From Circinella minor (Eukaryota; Mucoromycota; Mucoromycetes; Mucorales; Lichtheimiaceae): 64,000 nucleotides of DNA. The translations under genes were made by a program, and so were the position numbers. The notes below the pieces were generated by a model. That model saw nothing but the letters and a program-made list of their open reading frames with translations. It was not told the DNA's origin and ran no database searches. Where the stretch lies: positions 124,001 through 188,000 of the forward strand of contig JAEPRB010000021.1 in assembly GCA_016758965.1 (NCBI GenBank), written 5' to 3'. Position 1 is the first letter of the stretch. The number at the start of each line of letters is the position of its first letter. Positions 41,767-54,929 of this stretch are shown one piece after another.

Positions 41767-42686
41767 TTAATTTTGAGTCAACAATTTAGCTTCTTGTTCT
41801 GCTTGTTCTTCAGCCTATTATAATCAATGATTCAATTAATAAACCAGTACGCTTCGAAACACATACTTTAAAAACAAAAATAGAGCATAAACATTTACCA
41901 ACATATCTTGTTGATCTATTAACCAATTTGGAAGACTCACTGGTAAAGTAACAAGATCCAAATCGAATAATTCAATAAATTGTTCATTTACATATCGTGC
42001 TTTGGTCCCTGCATAAGCTCGATACTATATAATATAAAAATTATTTTAATGATGAGAGACTATCTCCAATAATAACCACAACTAAAAAAACTAGTTACCT
42101 CAGTAATAATTGAACTGAAATTCCATCCTTCTAATTTTCGTAAACATCCAACAAGTGTACCGGTTTCATGAATACCAGAGCTATATATATAAACACCCCA
42201 TTATTAATATACCAACTCTTTTTTTTTCTAGAACTACTTATATAATTACATACGTGCACATAATCAAAACAGGATGGGTATCACTATTGAGAATTAATTC
42301 AAGTCCTTCTTTAATAAGTTCTTCTGATACAGGTCGCCATGTCGACGGTTGTGTCGGTTTCCATGTTGCCATACCTAAATGAACCTATATATATATATAT
42401 ATATTGATGTTAGTCTACATGTGTATATGTACACAAAATTGACAAGAACTAATAAAGAAAATAATAATAATAGTAACTAACGAACCAATTTCATGCCACC
42501 TTCTTCCATTAAATTGGAGGTGACTCTATTTGGGATTTCAGGACTAAGCATAACAACGGTTTTAAAATTGATGTGTTTTATGAATGGAAAATGAAGTGGT
42601 TGAAGCATATCAGAACGATAAATGCCTGGTTCCACGATACCAAATTGCTCTGGAGGAGTTAACAGTTTCACATTAACATGACTCAT
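41767..42686 (-). CDS. Oca/Siw14-type dual-specificity phosphatase-like protein, probably inactive
   Basis: Five exons: 42686-42486, 42384-42254, 42180-42099, 42024-41899, 41814-41767 (195 residues). The fold is the atypical fungal/plant DSP family (Siw14, Oca1-Oca6): LLTPPEQFGIVEPGIYRSDMLQP at the start, FKTVVMLSPE, then IMCTSGIHETGTLVGCLRKLEGW, EYRAYAGTKARYVNEQFIELF. The expected CX5R signature reads C110-T-S-G-I-H-E116, so the phosphate-binding Arg is Glu. Yeast Oca6 is a known relative whose signature also departs from the consensus. Active Siw14 members hydrolyse inositol pyrophosphates. The change falls in exon 3 well away from the splice site (after CT at 42180), so mis-splicing does not explain it. 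Confidence 0.85.
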
Positions 42687-43321
42687 TTCTATAAAAGAAA
42701 AAAAAAAGGTTGAGTATATATATATTATGGTATGTATTAAAATTCGACAGAGCGGGAAAAATAAAATAAAAAAAGTATAACACCCACTCCTTTGAGCTGG
42801 AAAATACGTTAAAAAAACTCAACGCAGGAAAAAAAATAATATTGTAACTCCAATAGTTGTTCACATGATGATGGAATATGCATTAAAGCATCTAATAAAC
42901 AAAAAATAAACACAGACGTTTCCCTTTGTGTAAATAATGGATAGGATTATATTCAAAATAAAAAAAAATGGGGTTTTTTTTTAATTTGTTCAAGGAAAAT
43001 ATGGGGGGGTTTTTTTTTCTGGAAAAAAGAATTGAATAAAAAAAAATGGATTTCGTATAAAACCTTTTTTCTTACTTAATCTTTAAATATTGGGAATTAA
43101 AGGTCATCTCCAAACCAATAAGAACCCGTAAAGTCGTCGTCAAGGTAACACAGATACCTTCGTGACGGAACCGAGACATTGCATCCGCGGAACGTGAAGA
43201 AAGGGTAAGCCAAAAAAATTGCTTTACCGTAACTTTTTTTTTTTTTTCCCCTTCTTGTTAACCTTTTTCTTACACACACATACACACACATACACACACA
43301 CTACCGCAAACACATAAAATA
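42687..43321. promoter_or_regulatory. Divergent promoter region (Oca-like / GlcN6P deaminase)
   Basis: 635 bp between two divergent starts. T- and A-runs, G-runs near 43000, and a (CACACACATA)n stretch at about 43270-43305 just before the deaminase ATG. No gene. Confidence 0.5.
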
Positions 43322-44876
43322 ATGAGACTTGTAGTACGACAAGATTACGAAGAAGTATCTGCATGGACAGGTATAATAAAAATATTGATATTATAAAAGA
43401 TTTTGCATTTTGTTTACTTTTTTCTTAAAAAAAACTTCTGACCACATGCGCGTTTTTTTTTTTTTTTTCATAAAAGCCCATTACATTAAGGAACGCATTA
43501 ATCAATTTCAACCGAGTAAAGAACGACCTTTTGTCCTTGGCCTTCCAACAGGATCTTCTCCTGTTGGAACATATCATCGTTTAAGTGAATTTTGTAAAAC
43601 TGGAGAACTATCTTTCAAACACGTAGTAACGTTTAATATGGATGAATATGTTGGTATTCCAAGGTAAAAACTATTATTTTCTTGAAAAAATAATAATAAT
43701 GATGATAATTTAGATACCAAATTATTGAAGTATAAATGGTGACTGATAATGATAATAATATAGAAATCATCGTGAATCATATTATACTTTTATGTATACA
43801 CATTTGTTTCAACATATTGATATTTTACCTGAAAATATTCACGTATTGGATGGCAATGCACAAGATTTAGAAGAAGAATGTAGACGATATGAAGCAACTA
43901 TTTTGGCTCATGGTGGAATTGAAATGTTTTTAGGTGGTATTGGTCCTGATGGACATATTGCTTTTAATGAACCCGGAAGTTCACTTACCTCTAGAACCCG
44001 CGTCAAAACATTGGCATATGAAACAATTATTGCAAACTCTCGATTTTTTGATGGTGATATAACAAAAGTACCGAAATTAGCTTTGACAGTGGGTGTAGCG
44101 TAAGGATTTTATTTTTATTTATATTTGTAAAAAAAAAAAAAATAGAGTCTTCCCCGTTAGTTTCTAACGTTTTTCAATATATCATAGTACTGTAATGGAT
44201 GCTCGTGAAGTTTGCATTATTATTACTGGAGCCCATAAAAGGTAAAAAAAACAAAAAAAGAACCCGTAATTTTTTTTTTTGCGAAACTCAACTTACAATT
44301 TATCCAACATTTATTTAGTATTGCTTTGGCCAAATGTGTAGAAGAAGGAGTAAATCATATGTGGACTGTATCTGCTATTCAAATGCATCCAAAAGGATTA
44401 ATAGTGTGTGATGAAGATGCAACTTTGGAATTACATGTAAAGGTAAGAACTCTTGTCTCACCTCTTTCCCCCCCCCCTTTACTTTCTCTCTTTTATGATT
44501 CACACACACAAATGTAATACGAAAAAAAAAAAAACTTACAAAATTATTTATTTAGACGGTGAAATACTTCAAATCGATTGAACACGTGCATCAGTCATTA
44601 ATTGGACAAGAAAATCTTGGACTTCAAGGCGAACTTTTGTCTTCAACAATGCGTAGTTCAGCCACAGCTGGTCGTGAGATGTTGGTTCGACAATTATTGA
44701 GCGGGGATGAATCAGAAAGTAAAGCGGATGATGGTGAAGATCCTATGTCTCCTGATGAAGATAATGATAGTATGCAACCAAGTAGTCCAAATGCACGAGA
44801 ACAAAGCCCAACCAAGAAACGACGCACAACAGCTGATATGGCTGCTGGTACATTGCCACCTTCAGGACAACAATAA
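43322..44876 (+). CDS. GNPDA: Glucosamine-6-phosphate deaminase/isomerase
   Basis: Six exons: 43322-43370, 43477-43663, 43764-44099, 44188-44241, 44319-44442, 44556-44876 (356 residues). It converts glucosamine-6-phosphate to fructose-6-phosphate and ammonia, the exit of chitin and N-acetylglucosamine breakdown. Core motifs: [29 protein letters not shown] (phosphate loop), [19 protein letters not shown] with the proton-transfer Asp, [19 protein letters not shown] with the catalytic Asp/His, and [13 protein letters not shown]. The core ends near HVHQSLIGQ at about residue 262. The last exon adds about 90 residues rich in Ser, Asp, Glu and Pro, with a basic KKRR patch, absent from the 265-290-residue animal and bacterial enzymes. 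Divergent from the Oca-like gene. Confidence 0.95.
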
Positions 44877-44928
44877 ACGTATTGTTCTCTCTAGTCATTA
44901 TACGACATTCCCCATCCCACCCACTCAT

Positions 44929-44961
<33 letters not shown>

Positions 44962-45284
44962 TGATAAATTTAATTCTTCTTTTTTTTTTTTAAGTTCCTA
45001 ATTGCTTATTCCTCATCCTTTTTTCGTCGTTTATAAATTCTCAGTTTAGTTTTCTTTTCTCTTTTTTTTTTTTTTTTTGTAAATTGCGCACAACAAATTT
45101 ATTCCATACCATACACACATATACAACTACTCAAAAACCTTCCCGATCATCTTTTGTTAATATTTTTTTTTTGTATCTATCCAAACATTTTCTTTATATC
45201 TTTTTTTTTTCTTTTCATCTTAACTATATAGGATTTCTATTTTGGAATTTTTTTTTTTTTTTTTTGGATTGATCGTTATGTCTA
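44877..45284. other. Convergent 3' flanks with microsatellites
   Basis: 408 bp between the deaminase stop and the histidinol phosphatase stop. It includes a (CA)n run at 44931-44959 and several long T-runs. No gene seen. Confidence 0.6.
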
Positions 45285-46409
45285 TTACCAATTTGTAATG
45301 TTATCCCAAAATGGATCATTTAAAATGTTATCATTGGCTTTTATTACAATCTTGTCACCTTCTCGTGTCAAATAATGAATTGTATGAATATCTGTTGATT
45401 TTAAATAATCCTTGAGATTTTCATAAAATAATCCAACATCATTTGGACCATGACAATCATCTGACAAAGTGAATCGTCCCCCTTTTTCTTGAATATACTA
45501 AATAAAAACAATATAGTTTCAAACAAAATAAGGTTAAACTATGAGATCCCTTGAAGAAGAAAAAAAAAATTTGGGCCATCAACAACAAACCTTGATAATG
45601 TCACGACATGGATAAGCGTCTCTTAATCCCTTTTTCCAAGCTCTTGAATTAATTTCAAAAACACCTCCATATTCGACAATAAAATCAATATTACGAACCA
45701 CCTTATTCCAAATCTCAGGTTGATTCAATGTTTGTTGTTCTTCAGTCGAAGCAAAAATCCTTACTAAATCAAAATGACCCACCACTTCAGGTTGGACAGC
45801 TTTCAACATGTCATATTGTTCATCAAAATAAGCACCAAATAATGATGGCATATCTCCATACTTTTCCAATGCTTTTTTATAAAGTTCAGGTGAAAAATCA
45901 ATAGGGATAGTGCCAACGTGATGTAAGGATCCAACAACATAGTCGACCTTGCTACGTATATGACGAATATGATCTGCATATTTTGTATGAATAAATTCAA
46001 TCTCGGTACCAACGAGCAGATCAATTTGACCAGCATACTGATCTACAAGTTGACGTGCATGCGATTGGAAATGGTTGAATAATGTGTTTAATGTTTCTGG
46101 TGTACATTTGGCCTAGTTTGGTAATATTTATAGACACGAACAATTCGAAATATAAGGAAAGGGGGGGAAATAAATGTCTTAATGATAAACATGTCATGTT
46201 TGAATCATAATGATAAAAAGCCAAAAAAAAAAAAAAGTACATACTTCTATTTCTTCTGGATATAGTTCACTGTCAGAAAAACGTGGCATATGTTCACTTA
46301 AACCATAAGCGTGAAATCCTTTACGAATGGCTTCCTTGACAACATCTTCTAATTGTCCATAACCATGGTGACAATACTGTCCAGAATGACTGTGATACGA
46401 ATATGGCAT
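45285..46409 (-). CDS. HIS2: Histidinol-phosphatase (PHP family)
   Basis: Three exons: 46409-46245, 46112-45591, 45497-45285 (299 residues; yeast His2 335). It removes phosphate from L-histidinol phosphate, the eighth step of histidine synthesis. The PHP metal-binding start is PYSYHSHSGQYCHHGYG (H6, H8). Further metal-site segments are FHAYGLSEHMPR, LLVGTEIEFI, VDYVVGSLHH, VVGHFDLVRIF, VFEINSRAW and TLSDDCHG. An in-frame upstream start would add 15 residues (MRGVSLTSIL...), but the H-x-H site belongs within ten residues of the N-terminus, so 46409 is preferred. Divergent from the DAHP synthase gene with only 191 bp between starts. Confidence 0.95.
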
Positions 46410-46549
46410 TTTGGAAATAGAAGAAAGAATACTAGTTAGGGAAACTCCCCGCACAATCTTTTTTTTTTATGATGATGGTTTTTTTTTTAGGAATACCATC
46501 GAAGGTTTTTAAGCGTTTTCTCAGGAGTGCCGTGTTTGTTTCTTTCTCT

Positions 46550-46590
<41 letters not shown>

Positions 46591-46600
46591 TATTATTACA
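46410..46600. promoter_or_regulatory. Bidirectional promoter of HIS2 and the DAHP synthase gene
   Basis: The 191-bp gap between two divergent amino-acid biosynthesis genes. It holds T-runs and a (TC)n tract (46552-46583) immediately before the DAHP synthase ATG. I see no perfect TGACTCA site for Gcn4/CPC1-type control. Confidence 0.6.
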
Positions 46601-48318
<1,718 letters not shown>

Positions 48319-48439
48319 GAAATAATATGTATGATGAATAATGTATTAAAAAAAAAGGAGGATATGTGTGTATAATTATATAATAAAAACAATAATAAAA
48401 TATGTTGTAATATGTACAAAAAAAACAAATTCTGTGGAA

Positions 48440-49767
48440 TTATGATTCTCTTAATGCATTATTGACTTTAGATAAAGGACTTAATAAATGTTCATCATAA
48501 TCAAACCCTCGTTTGAATCCTCCTCTTAATTTCCGTTTTTTTCGTGGAGGTGCTGTTTCAATAGGTTTTTGATTTTGAGGTGATAGTGATCGCTCTTCTT
48601 CCTCTTCCTCTTCTTTTTGCTCTTCTCGCTGTTCATTTTCAACTTTGGTTTCTTGTTTCGCTTCATCATCTACTGGAGCTCCATCAAGAACCACCATTGG
48701 CATTTCAAAATCCACTTCATATTCAAGTACTGGGGATTGATCAACACCAGCGTTCTCGTCATTATTCTTTTCTTGAGTATCATCTGGTGGTGGTGTTGTA
48801 GTTTTCCTTCGTCGTCCCTGATATCTTTCTTCCCCTTTACCAGTATCCGTATCATAAGATGGAACTTGGTTGTTGATTGATGAAGATACGTTTTCTTGTC
48901 TACTTCTCGTCATCATTCTTGTTTCTCTTTTCTCTTGTTTTGAAGGAACTGGCTCATCGTCTTCTGATCGTGTTTCTTGCTCTACTTTTCTCTGTTTCGT
49001 TTTCTTTGTCCGAGGTTTAGAAAGTCCTGATGCTGAATTAGACTTGAGTGGTTCTGTTATACCATTGCCTTCATCATTATCAAAAGAAGCTTCCACTGCA
49101 TGAACCATTTTCGATATGGTTGCTCCTCTTTTTGGTAAAACACGTTGTTGTATAGAAGGGACTTGTTTTTCTTCTTCAGAATCTTTAATATTAGTTACTG
49201 GCATTTTTTTATTGTTTTTTGTCTTTATGATACATAAAATACGGTTATGCCAAAAAAAAAAAAAAATTGGATTAGAATACAAATATATATATATATAAAC
49301 CTCCCCCAAAATATATCTGTTCTTTATTATAAAGATTATTTACCGCTGCTTTTTTTGCCTTTTCCCGCCATACATTAATGCGACTTTCTGCCATTTCAAT
49401 TTGTTTTTGATATTGATCGATTTCTTGTTGATATTTATTGATAAGTAATCCATGTTCTCGGTCAGCCTTGAGTTGACTTTGCTAAATAGATAAATGACCC
49501 ATTTGTTTTTTTTTTCTCTTAGTTTAGCTACTTTACTATTTTTGAAAGAGAATAATAATAATAAAAAGTATTATTTACCTTCATTTGTTGATTTTCTTGT
49601 TTTAATTGAGCTAAATCTTCCTTCAGTGTATTACTTTCTATAGCTGATTTTGTGGCAGTATCTGTTGCATAATCCAAATATTCCTATATATATATATATA
49701 AAGAAAAGTTAGTGTAAGAAGCCCATAATATAATTATTACGATGTTCCATTTTTTGTCATTACATCA

Positions 49768-49807
<40 letters not shown>

Positions 49808-52603
49808 ATTACTGTCCAAAGAAAAGTAAACCTTTATTTTTTTTTATCTTTACCTCAAGTTTCTTTACTTGTTTAAGATAATATTCATCACGTTCTTTAT
49901 GTTGTTCAAGCATCTTTTGTTTTTCTTCATCATGTTCTTGTAATACCTTCTTTTTTTCTTCATCATGTTCTTGTAATAACTTGTTTTTTTCTTCATCTCG
50001 TGTTTCTTGTAACAATTTATACATTTCAACTGTTTCTCGTATCCTTTCTTCATACATATTTCTTTCTTGAGCATGATTCTTTAACATGGTATTTTCTGAC
50101 TCTCGTTTTTCTTTTTGAACAGTAATTAAATCTTCTTTTAATTCATCCTTTATTTTCTATTTTGACAAAGTAGAATATGAGTTTTATATGTATATGAACA
50201 AAGTATTTAAATAGATAAGATTATTTATATCACATACATGACTTTGTTGTAGAACAGATTTCAATTTTTCCAGTTTATCTTGTAATAATCTTTTATCATC
50301 TTTTAATCTCACTAAATATATGTATATGTAGTTAATATATAAGATATATATATATATATTTATTTTGCCTGTGTAAATAATGTACTTACGTAAAGCTACT
50401 TTATATCGATTAATCGTAAAACTTGTATCCACTTTATCTAACTCACTACAAGCATCCAAATATTCTGTTGTTACTTGTTCAAAAATATATTTTTTACGTA
50501 ACTGGATGCAAAGAAAAAAAAATATGAGTTTGATTGTGTTAGTCTCCCTCCTCTCATTATAAACTTTTTACTCCTTTATATATATATTACCTCTTCATAT
50601 GCTTTGGATGATTTTTCGAGAGTTTGGATTTGATTTTTCATTTCTTCAATTAACGCATCACGAGTATGTAATTGATTACTCGTTTGTTCAAGTTTTTCCT
50701 TAAGGGTACGATTATTTTCCTATGAAAGTGAAAAATAATTATATCTCACATGATTAAGTACAGATCAATAACTTTATTCAGGTGGTGAGTACTTTTTCAT
50801 CCATCTATCCTAATCGACATATACCTGATATTCATGCTGTAACTGTTCTTTTTCATTGAATAACTGTTTATTTTCTTCTTGAACATGTTGTAACTGACGT
50901 AATTGTTCTTTATAATCATGGATACGAGGATCTAATTCGTTACGTTGTACAGTGGATCGAATATTATGTAGTTTTTGTCCAAATTCAAGTGCACGTAATG
51001 TATCACCCATCAATTTATTTGGATGTTGCTAAATAAGAAAAAATAAATGAATAACCTTTCTTTCTCTTGTTTATCAGAGCCATCTTATCCTAATTGTATC
51101 TTGCTAAAAAAAAAAAAAAGGGAAGCTTACATCAAATTCCATAACGATGGTGGCTTTACGCAAACCACAAAAATAACTTCCAAGAAGTTTTGTTAATACA
51201 AATGATTCAACAGATATTACTCCTTCGAAACCATTTTCTGTAATTTGATCCACTGCATTTTCTATATGTTTTTATAGTATTCCCCCCGAAAAAAAAAATG
51301 AGTTTCACTTTTAGAATGATTTAAAAAATAAAAACATACTTAGTTTATCAAAAGAATAAAAAAGATTATTTGAACCACGATGTGGTTTTGACCAAGGATG
51401 TAATAAATCAACAATCGTCACTGATCCCAAGAATGTAGCATTATCAGATAATCGGATAGTAAGAATGGATGAAAAACTAGATCCAAATTTAACTTTTCCT
51501 TTTTCCCAGATAGCTTTTGCACTTTCCATTCTTTTCATGCAAATATCTAATCCAAGTTCTAATACTTGTGAATCTATTATTTTATATATTTATTAATTAT
51601 TCTCTCTCTCTCTCTCTTTTTAAACATTTTTCCAACTTACTTTTGAATTGTCTTTGAGTACGTAGATCATAACAACAATCATCGGTAATACCAAGATGAC
51701 TATTAGGTTGAATATTTATTAATATTCAATTTCCATTCTATTTTTAAAAAGTAATAAAAGGTAAAAAAATAAACTTACCCAAATTCCATCTTAATATGAT
51801 CTTGAGAACGTGATGCTTTTAATGAATTGATAACATCCAATCGACTGTCAAGATATTCAAGTAACTGATGTCTTAGCTTTTGTCTATATATATATAAATT
51901 TATTAATGTAATGATAAAAAGAATAATAAATATTTTGATCATTTACCTTTCCTTATAGTTATCCTTGCCACTAGAGATGAAAAATGAAAAAAGGGCTTTA
52001 ATAAATAAAATATCGTCAATTTTTTTTTCCTTGTGAATAAACTATATTCCATTACCTTGTACTCATAAATATTATTCCTGTATCATAGCCTTATTATATA
52101 TTTATATAATTATACGATTAAGTAACTTGTCATATAGTGTTCCTGAACAAAATGAGCTTCTACTTTTTTTTTTACTTACCATCAAGAGCCAAGTTTACCG
52201 ATTGTTTAATCTCAGTATCGACATTGAAATCAGTTATACATTTAGAAAAACTGAATTGATTTCTATAACAATGAATAAAAAAATTGGTGAGTCAATTAAG
52301 AATCCCAAAGTAATTTTAAAGTTTGTTACTTATACTTTACTGGTTATTACTGGAAGAAACATCTATAAAGAGAGATAATTATATATATATATATATTATG
52401 AGAGGGATCGTGTTTTAACAAAAGCTATTCATAGTGTTTTGTATTTTTTTTTCATTTTCTGGTTTTTACTCACCTTCAACATTTTCAACTATAATAACTG
52501 ACTCTTCATTTTCATGATTGATTACAAGACGTGGTTCAGCTAAACTATTTAATTGTTCTGAACGTTGAACACGCGCTATTACTTGAATGTGTGAAATATC
52601 CAT
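48440..52603 (-). CDS. Divergent kinesin-like protein with degenerate motor, coiled coil and basic tail
   Basis: Seventeen exons: 52603-52474, 52362-52341, 52262-52180, 52089-52056, 51970-51947, 51883-51779, 51699-51641, 51573-51340, 51261-51131, 51028-50825, 50719-50591, 50501-50390, 50311-50238, 50156-49854, 49683-49579, 49481-49344, 49222-48440 (889 residues). The kinesin order is visible: HIQVIARVQRSE (strand 1), a P-loop region GYDTGIIFMSTSGKDNY (79-95), FGSSFSSILTIRL (switch I strand, 182-194), VTIVDLLHP (switch II, 204-212), FVLTKLLGSYF, then TLRALEFGQKLHNIRSTVQ. The P-loop GKT/S is GKD, and DLAGSE is DLLHPW, so ATP hydrolysis is doubtful. Residues about 295-630 are coiled coil with an 11-residue repeat. 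The tail is acidic, then PPRKKRKLRG (nuclear-signal-like). The last exon could be a separate gene starting at 49114-49203, but phase and acceptor fit continuation. Confidence 0.72.
49770..49801. repeat. (TA)n microsatellite in an intron
   Basis: About sixteen TA units inside the intron of the kinesin-like gene between 49684 and 49853. Confidence 0.85.
49915..50010 (-). repeat. 33-bp coding repeat in the coiled coil of the kinesin-like gene
   Basis: About three copies of a 33-nt unit encode the 11-residue pattern LLQEHDEEKKK / VLQEHDEEKQK / MLEQHKERDEY. Eleven-residue periods fit a slightly right-handed coiled coil (hendecad). Confidence 0.8.
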
Positions 52604-54561
52604 ACAGTCAGAAAGGGACCAAAAAAAAAAAAATTGAATTAATTTTTTTTGTGTGTAGCGCATGAAAATGTTTGCTCTCTGTATACTCAGGCCCCGACAA
52701 TCACGAACAAGGTTGTTCTGCACTGATTATTATGTGCTGACAGATAAATGAGGGTAAAAAGACGTAATTATAAATATTCATCTTATAATCAACTTTGTTT
52801 TTATTATCAACGAAGAGTACATCCTATTTTTTTTTAATATTTATACACTCTCTATGTAAAGGAGATCATTAATTCATTTTGGACTTAAATGTACTTACGT
52901 ACCATGAACAACAAAAAACTTTTGAATAAGTTCTTGATCATATGATGTCAATACTTGATTACTATAAATATAAAATTAATTCAGTGTACTGTTCTGTACA
53001 TAGATCCGGGCACACACACACAAAAACCCAGGATAATGGTGATGACCTTTTACGCCATATTATGTATATCTTTGTCTACTGAATTCTTTGCATAAATTGC
53101 TTTTACGTATTGCTACTTAATATGATCTTGGTAACTCGCTGATTTGTTTATTTTCTAAGATTTCTTATCAGACGAGTCGTTACAGTGTGTTTTTTGTGAA
53201 CACAGTAATAATAATCTTTGATGATCCATGACAGTACAATAAATACTAAATGTAACGTAGGATACGGTATATAATTTATTAGTTTCATATTTGAGGAAAG
53301 GATTTGTTCTCGTGAAGTACGTAAATAGCATAAAAAAGAAAGTTTATTTTTTGAGCGTTTTAGAACATTTGTCATTAATTCACCTTCGCCCTCCCCCATT
53401 TTAAAGCTATATAAAAAGGGGAATACTCTGTCTTAATAGGATAAGATTATTCTCTCTTTTTTTTTTATATATTCCTTTGCATCCATAAAAATGCTTCCAG
53501 TCTCTCGTTAACAAAAATCTTTCTTTTTTTTTTTACATCATCACACGAAAATAACACTCAATTTCGGCCAGCAGAACAAATACTCTGTTTTTTTCTCTCT
53601 CTATTTCTCTATCTACTACTATTATGACAATGCAATTGACTTGAGCATTATTTCTACAAATACTTTTATTATATACATCCAAAGTGCTTTTCTACTTATA
53701 TAATGAAGAAAATCCCTTTTTTTTTATTTTTCGTACGCAAAAAGTTTCTTTTCCACCTCACAATCATATAAAGAAAAATCTTCGATTCTATAATAATGAA
53801 AATCACTTTCTATCAAAAAAGATTGCCTAATTTCTATTTTTTTTTTTTGGTTCTTATTTAGTCTCTTCTTTTTAATATTTCCCTTCTTTCTTATACTATT
53901 GCTTTTCCTTCTTTTATATAATAAATACTATGTCTATACCTTTGTCAATCCTTAACTTTCACTGTTATATGAAGACCATACGAATTGTATGGTATGACTA
54001 TATCAGTACTGCATACAATATCTTATATAAGTACGTTTTTTACCAATTGCTCGTGGTTAAAAATGTATTGCTATGATAGCTCGTTTTCTCTCAAATGACC
54101 CGATTCAAGTATCTGGTTCACTTTCAAAATTGTCGCTCATTTTTATTTTTATGGGGTTCATTTTAGCTTCTTGCGCTGCAACATTATTTGTCTACATTCA
54201 ATTTTGGTTGCTGCTTCCCTTTTTGTGCAACCTTCTGTGAGGTGTGTGTGTGTGTGTGTGTGTGCAAATATATTTGGCCAAATATTGTTGTTGAATGAAA
54301 AGAATCCTATTGACACGTATATAAAAGTGTCGTTCATTTCAAGAAATATATCGTGAAGGAAGCAACCCCATTATATTTTTGCATCCTTGAAACTTTAAAT
54401 TACTAAGCGACAAATTTTTCGGAAATATATGACATTTCTTTTTGTCGCCAAGTGATGGAATTTCGACATTTCTTTTTGAAGATACTGTTATATTCGTTGC
54501 AAGAACTACTCTATTCACTATCACCGTTGTCAGGCTATGAATCCGAATTGCTAAGTTACAA
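52604..54561. other. Intergenic, about 2 kb, no gene firmly supported
   Basis: Upstream of the kinesin-like gene. It contains a minus-strand exon-like piece (about 52967-52904, reading QVLTSYDQELIQKFFVVHG between AG and GT signals). It also contains a plus-strand 55-codon frame at 54073-54240 with a hydrophobic helix, followed by a GTGAG donor and a (GT)n run (54242-54264). Neither can be assigned. Much of 53440-53900 is pyrimidine-rich. Confidence 0.4.
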
Positions 54562-54593
54562 GCCATGATGTCTACAGGCCATGATGCCTACAG
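54562..54593. repeat. Tandem duplication, 16-bp unit
   Basis: GCCATGATGTCTACAG is followed directly by GCCATGATGCCTACAG, two units with one mismatch. It sits at the left edge of the transposon-relic region. Confidence 0.85.
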
Positions 54594-54668
54594 ATACATC
54601 TATCTCGTATCCTATCCTACCATTCTCAATCCAGTAGAAGAATTCTAGTTCAAATGAAAATGAATAAA

Positions 54669-54812
54669 TATGCGATGGGTCAGCACAATTGATCTTGAAC
54701 GTAATATTATTTTCATGATAGGCATTCGTCGAGATAAATTAAGTGAAAAGAATCAATTGACACCCAAAACAATTAAAGCTGTTAAGCATGTGACCAAGGA
54801 CGGTTGTATTTA
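54669..54812 (+). pseudogene. Unidentified coding relic
   Basis: A 47-codon frame from ATG (WVSTIDLERNIIFMIGIRR, then KNQLTPKTIKAVKHVTKDGCI) ends in TAG. It then stays open in frame for about 30 more codons (VDQALKIIFSNCLKKPVAV). Composition is protein-like. It lies next to repeats and a transposase fragment, so a mobile-element origin is likely, but the family is unknown to me. Confidence 0.3.
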
Positions 54813-54929
54813 GGTGGATCAAGCACTCAAAATCATTTTTAGTAACTGTCTAAAAAAACCTGTTGCAGTCAGTTATCCATTGTGCTTTTTATTGTCTTTA
54901 TAAATAGTTTATCAGTATAGTAAAAGGTC

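Noticed and set aside
49114..49203. Separate gene starting with MPVTNIKDSEEE for the acidic/basic protein at 48440-49203
   Set aside because: An AG acceptor at 49223 keeps phase 0 with the preceding coiled-coil exon, no promoter-sized gap exists, and the coiled-coil chain otherwise lacks a stop.
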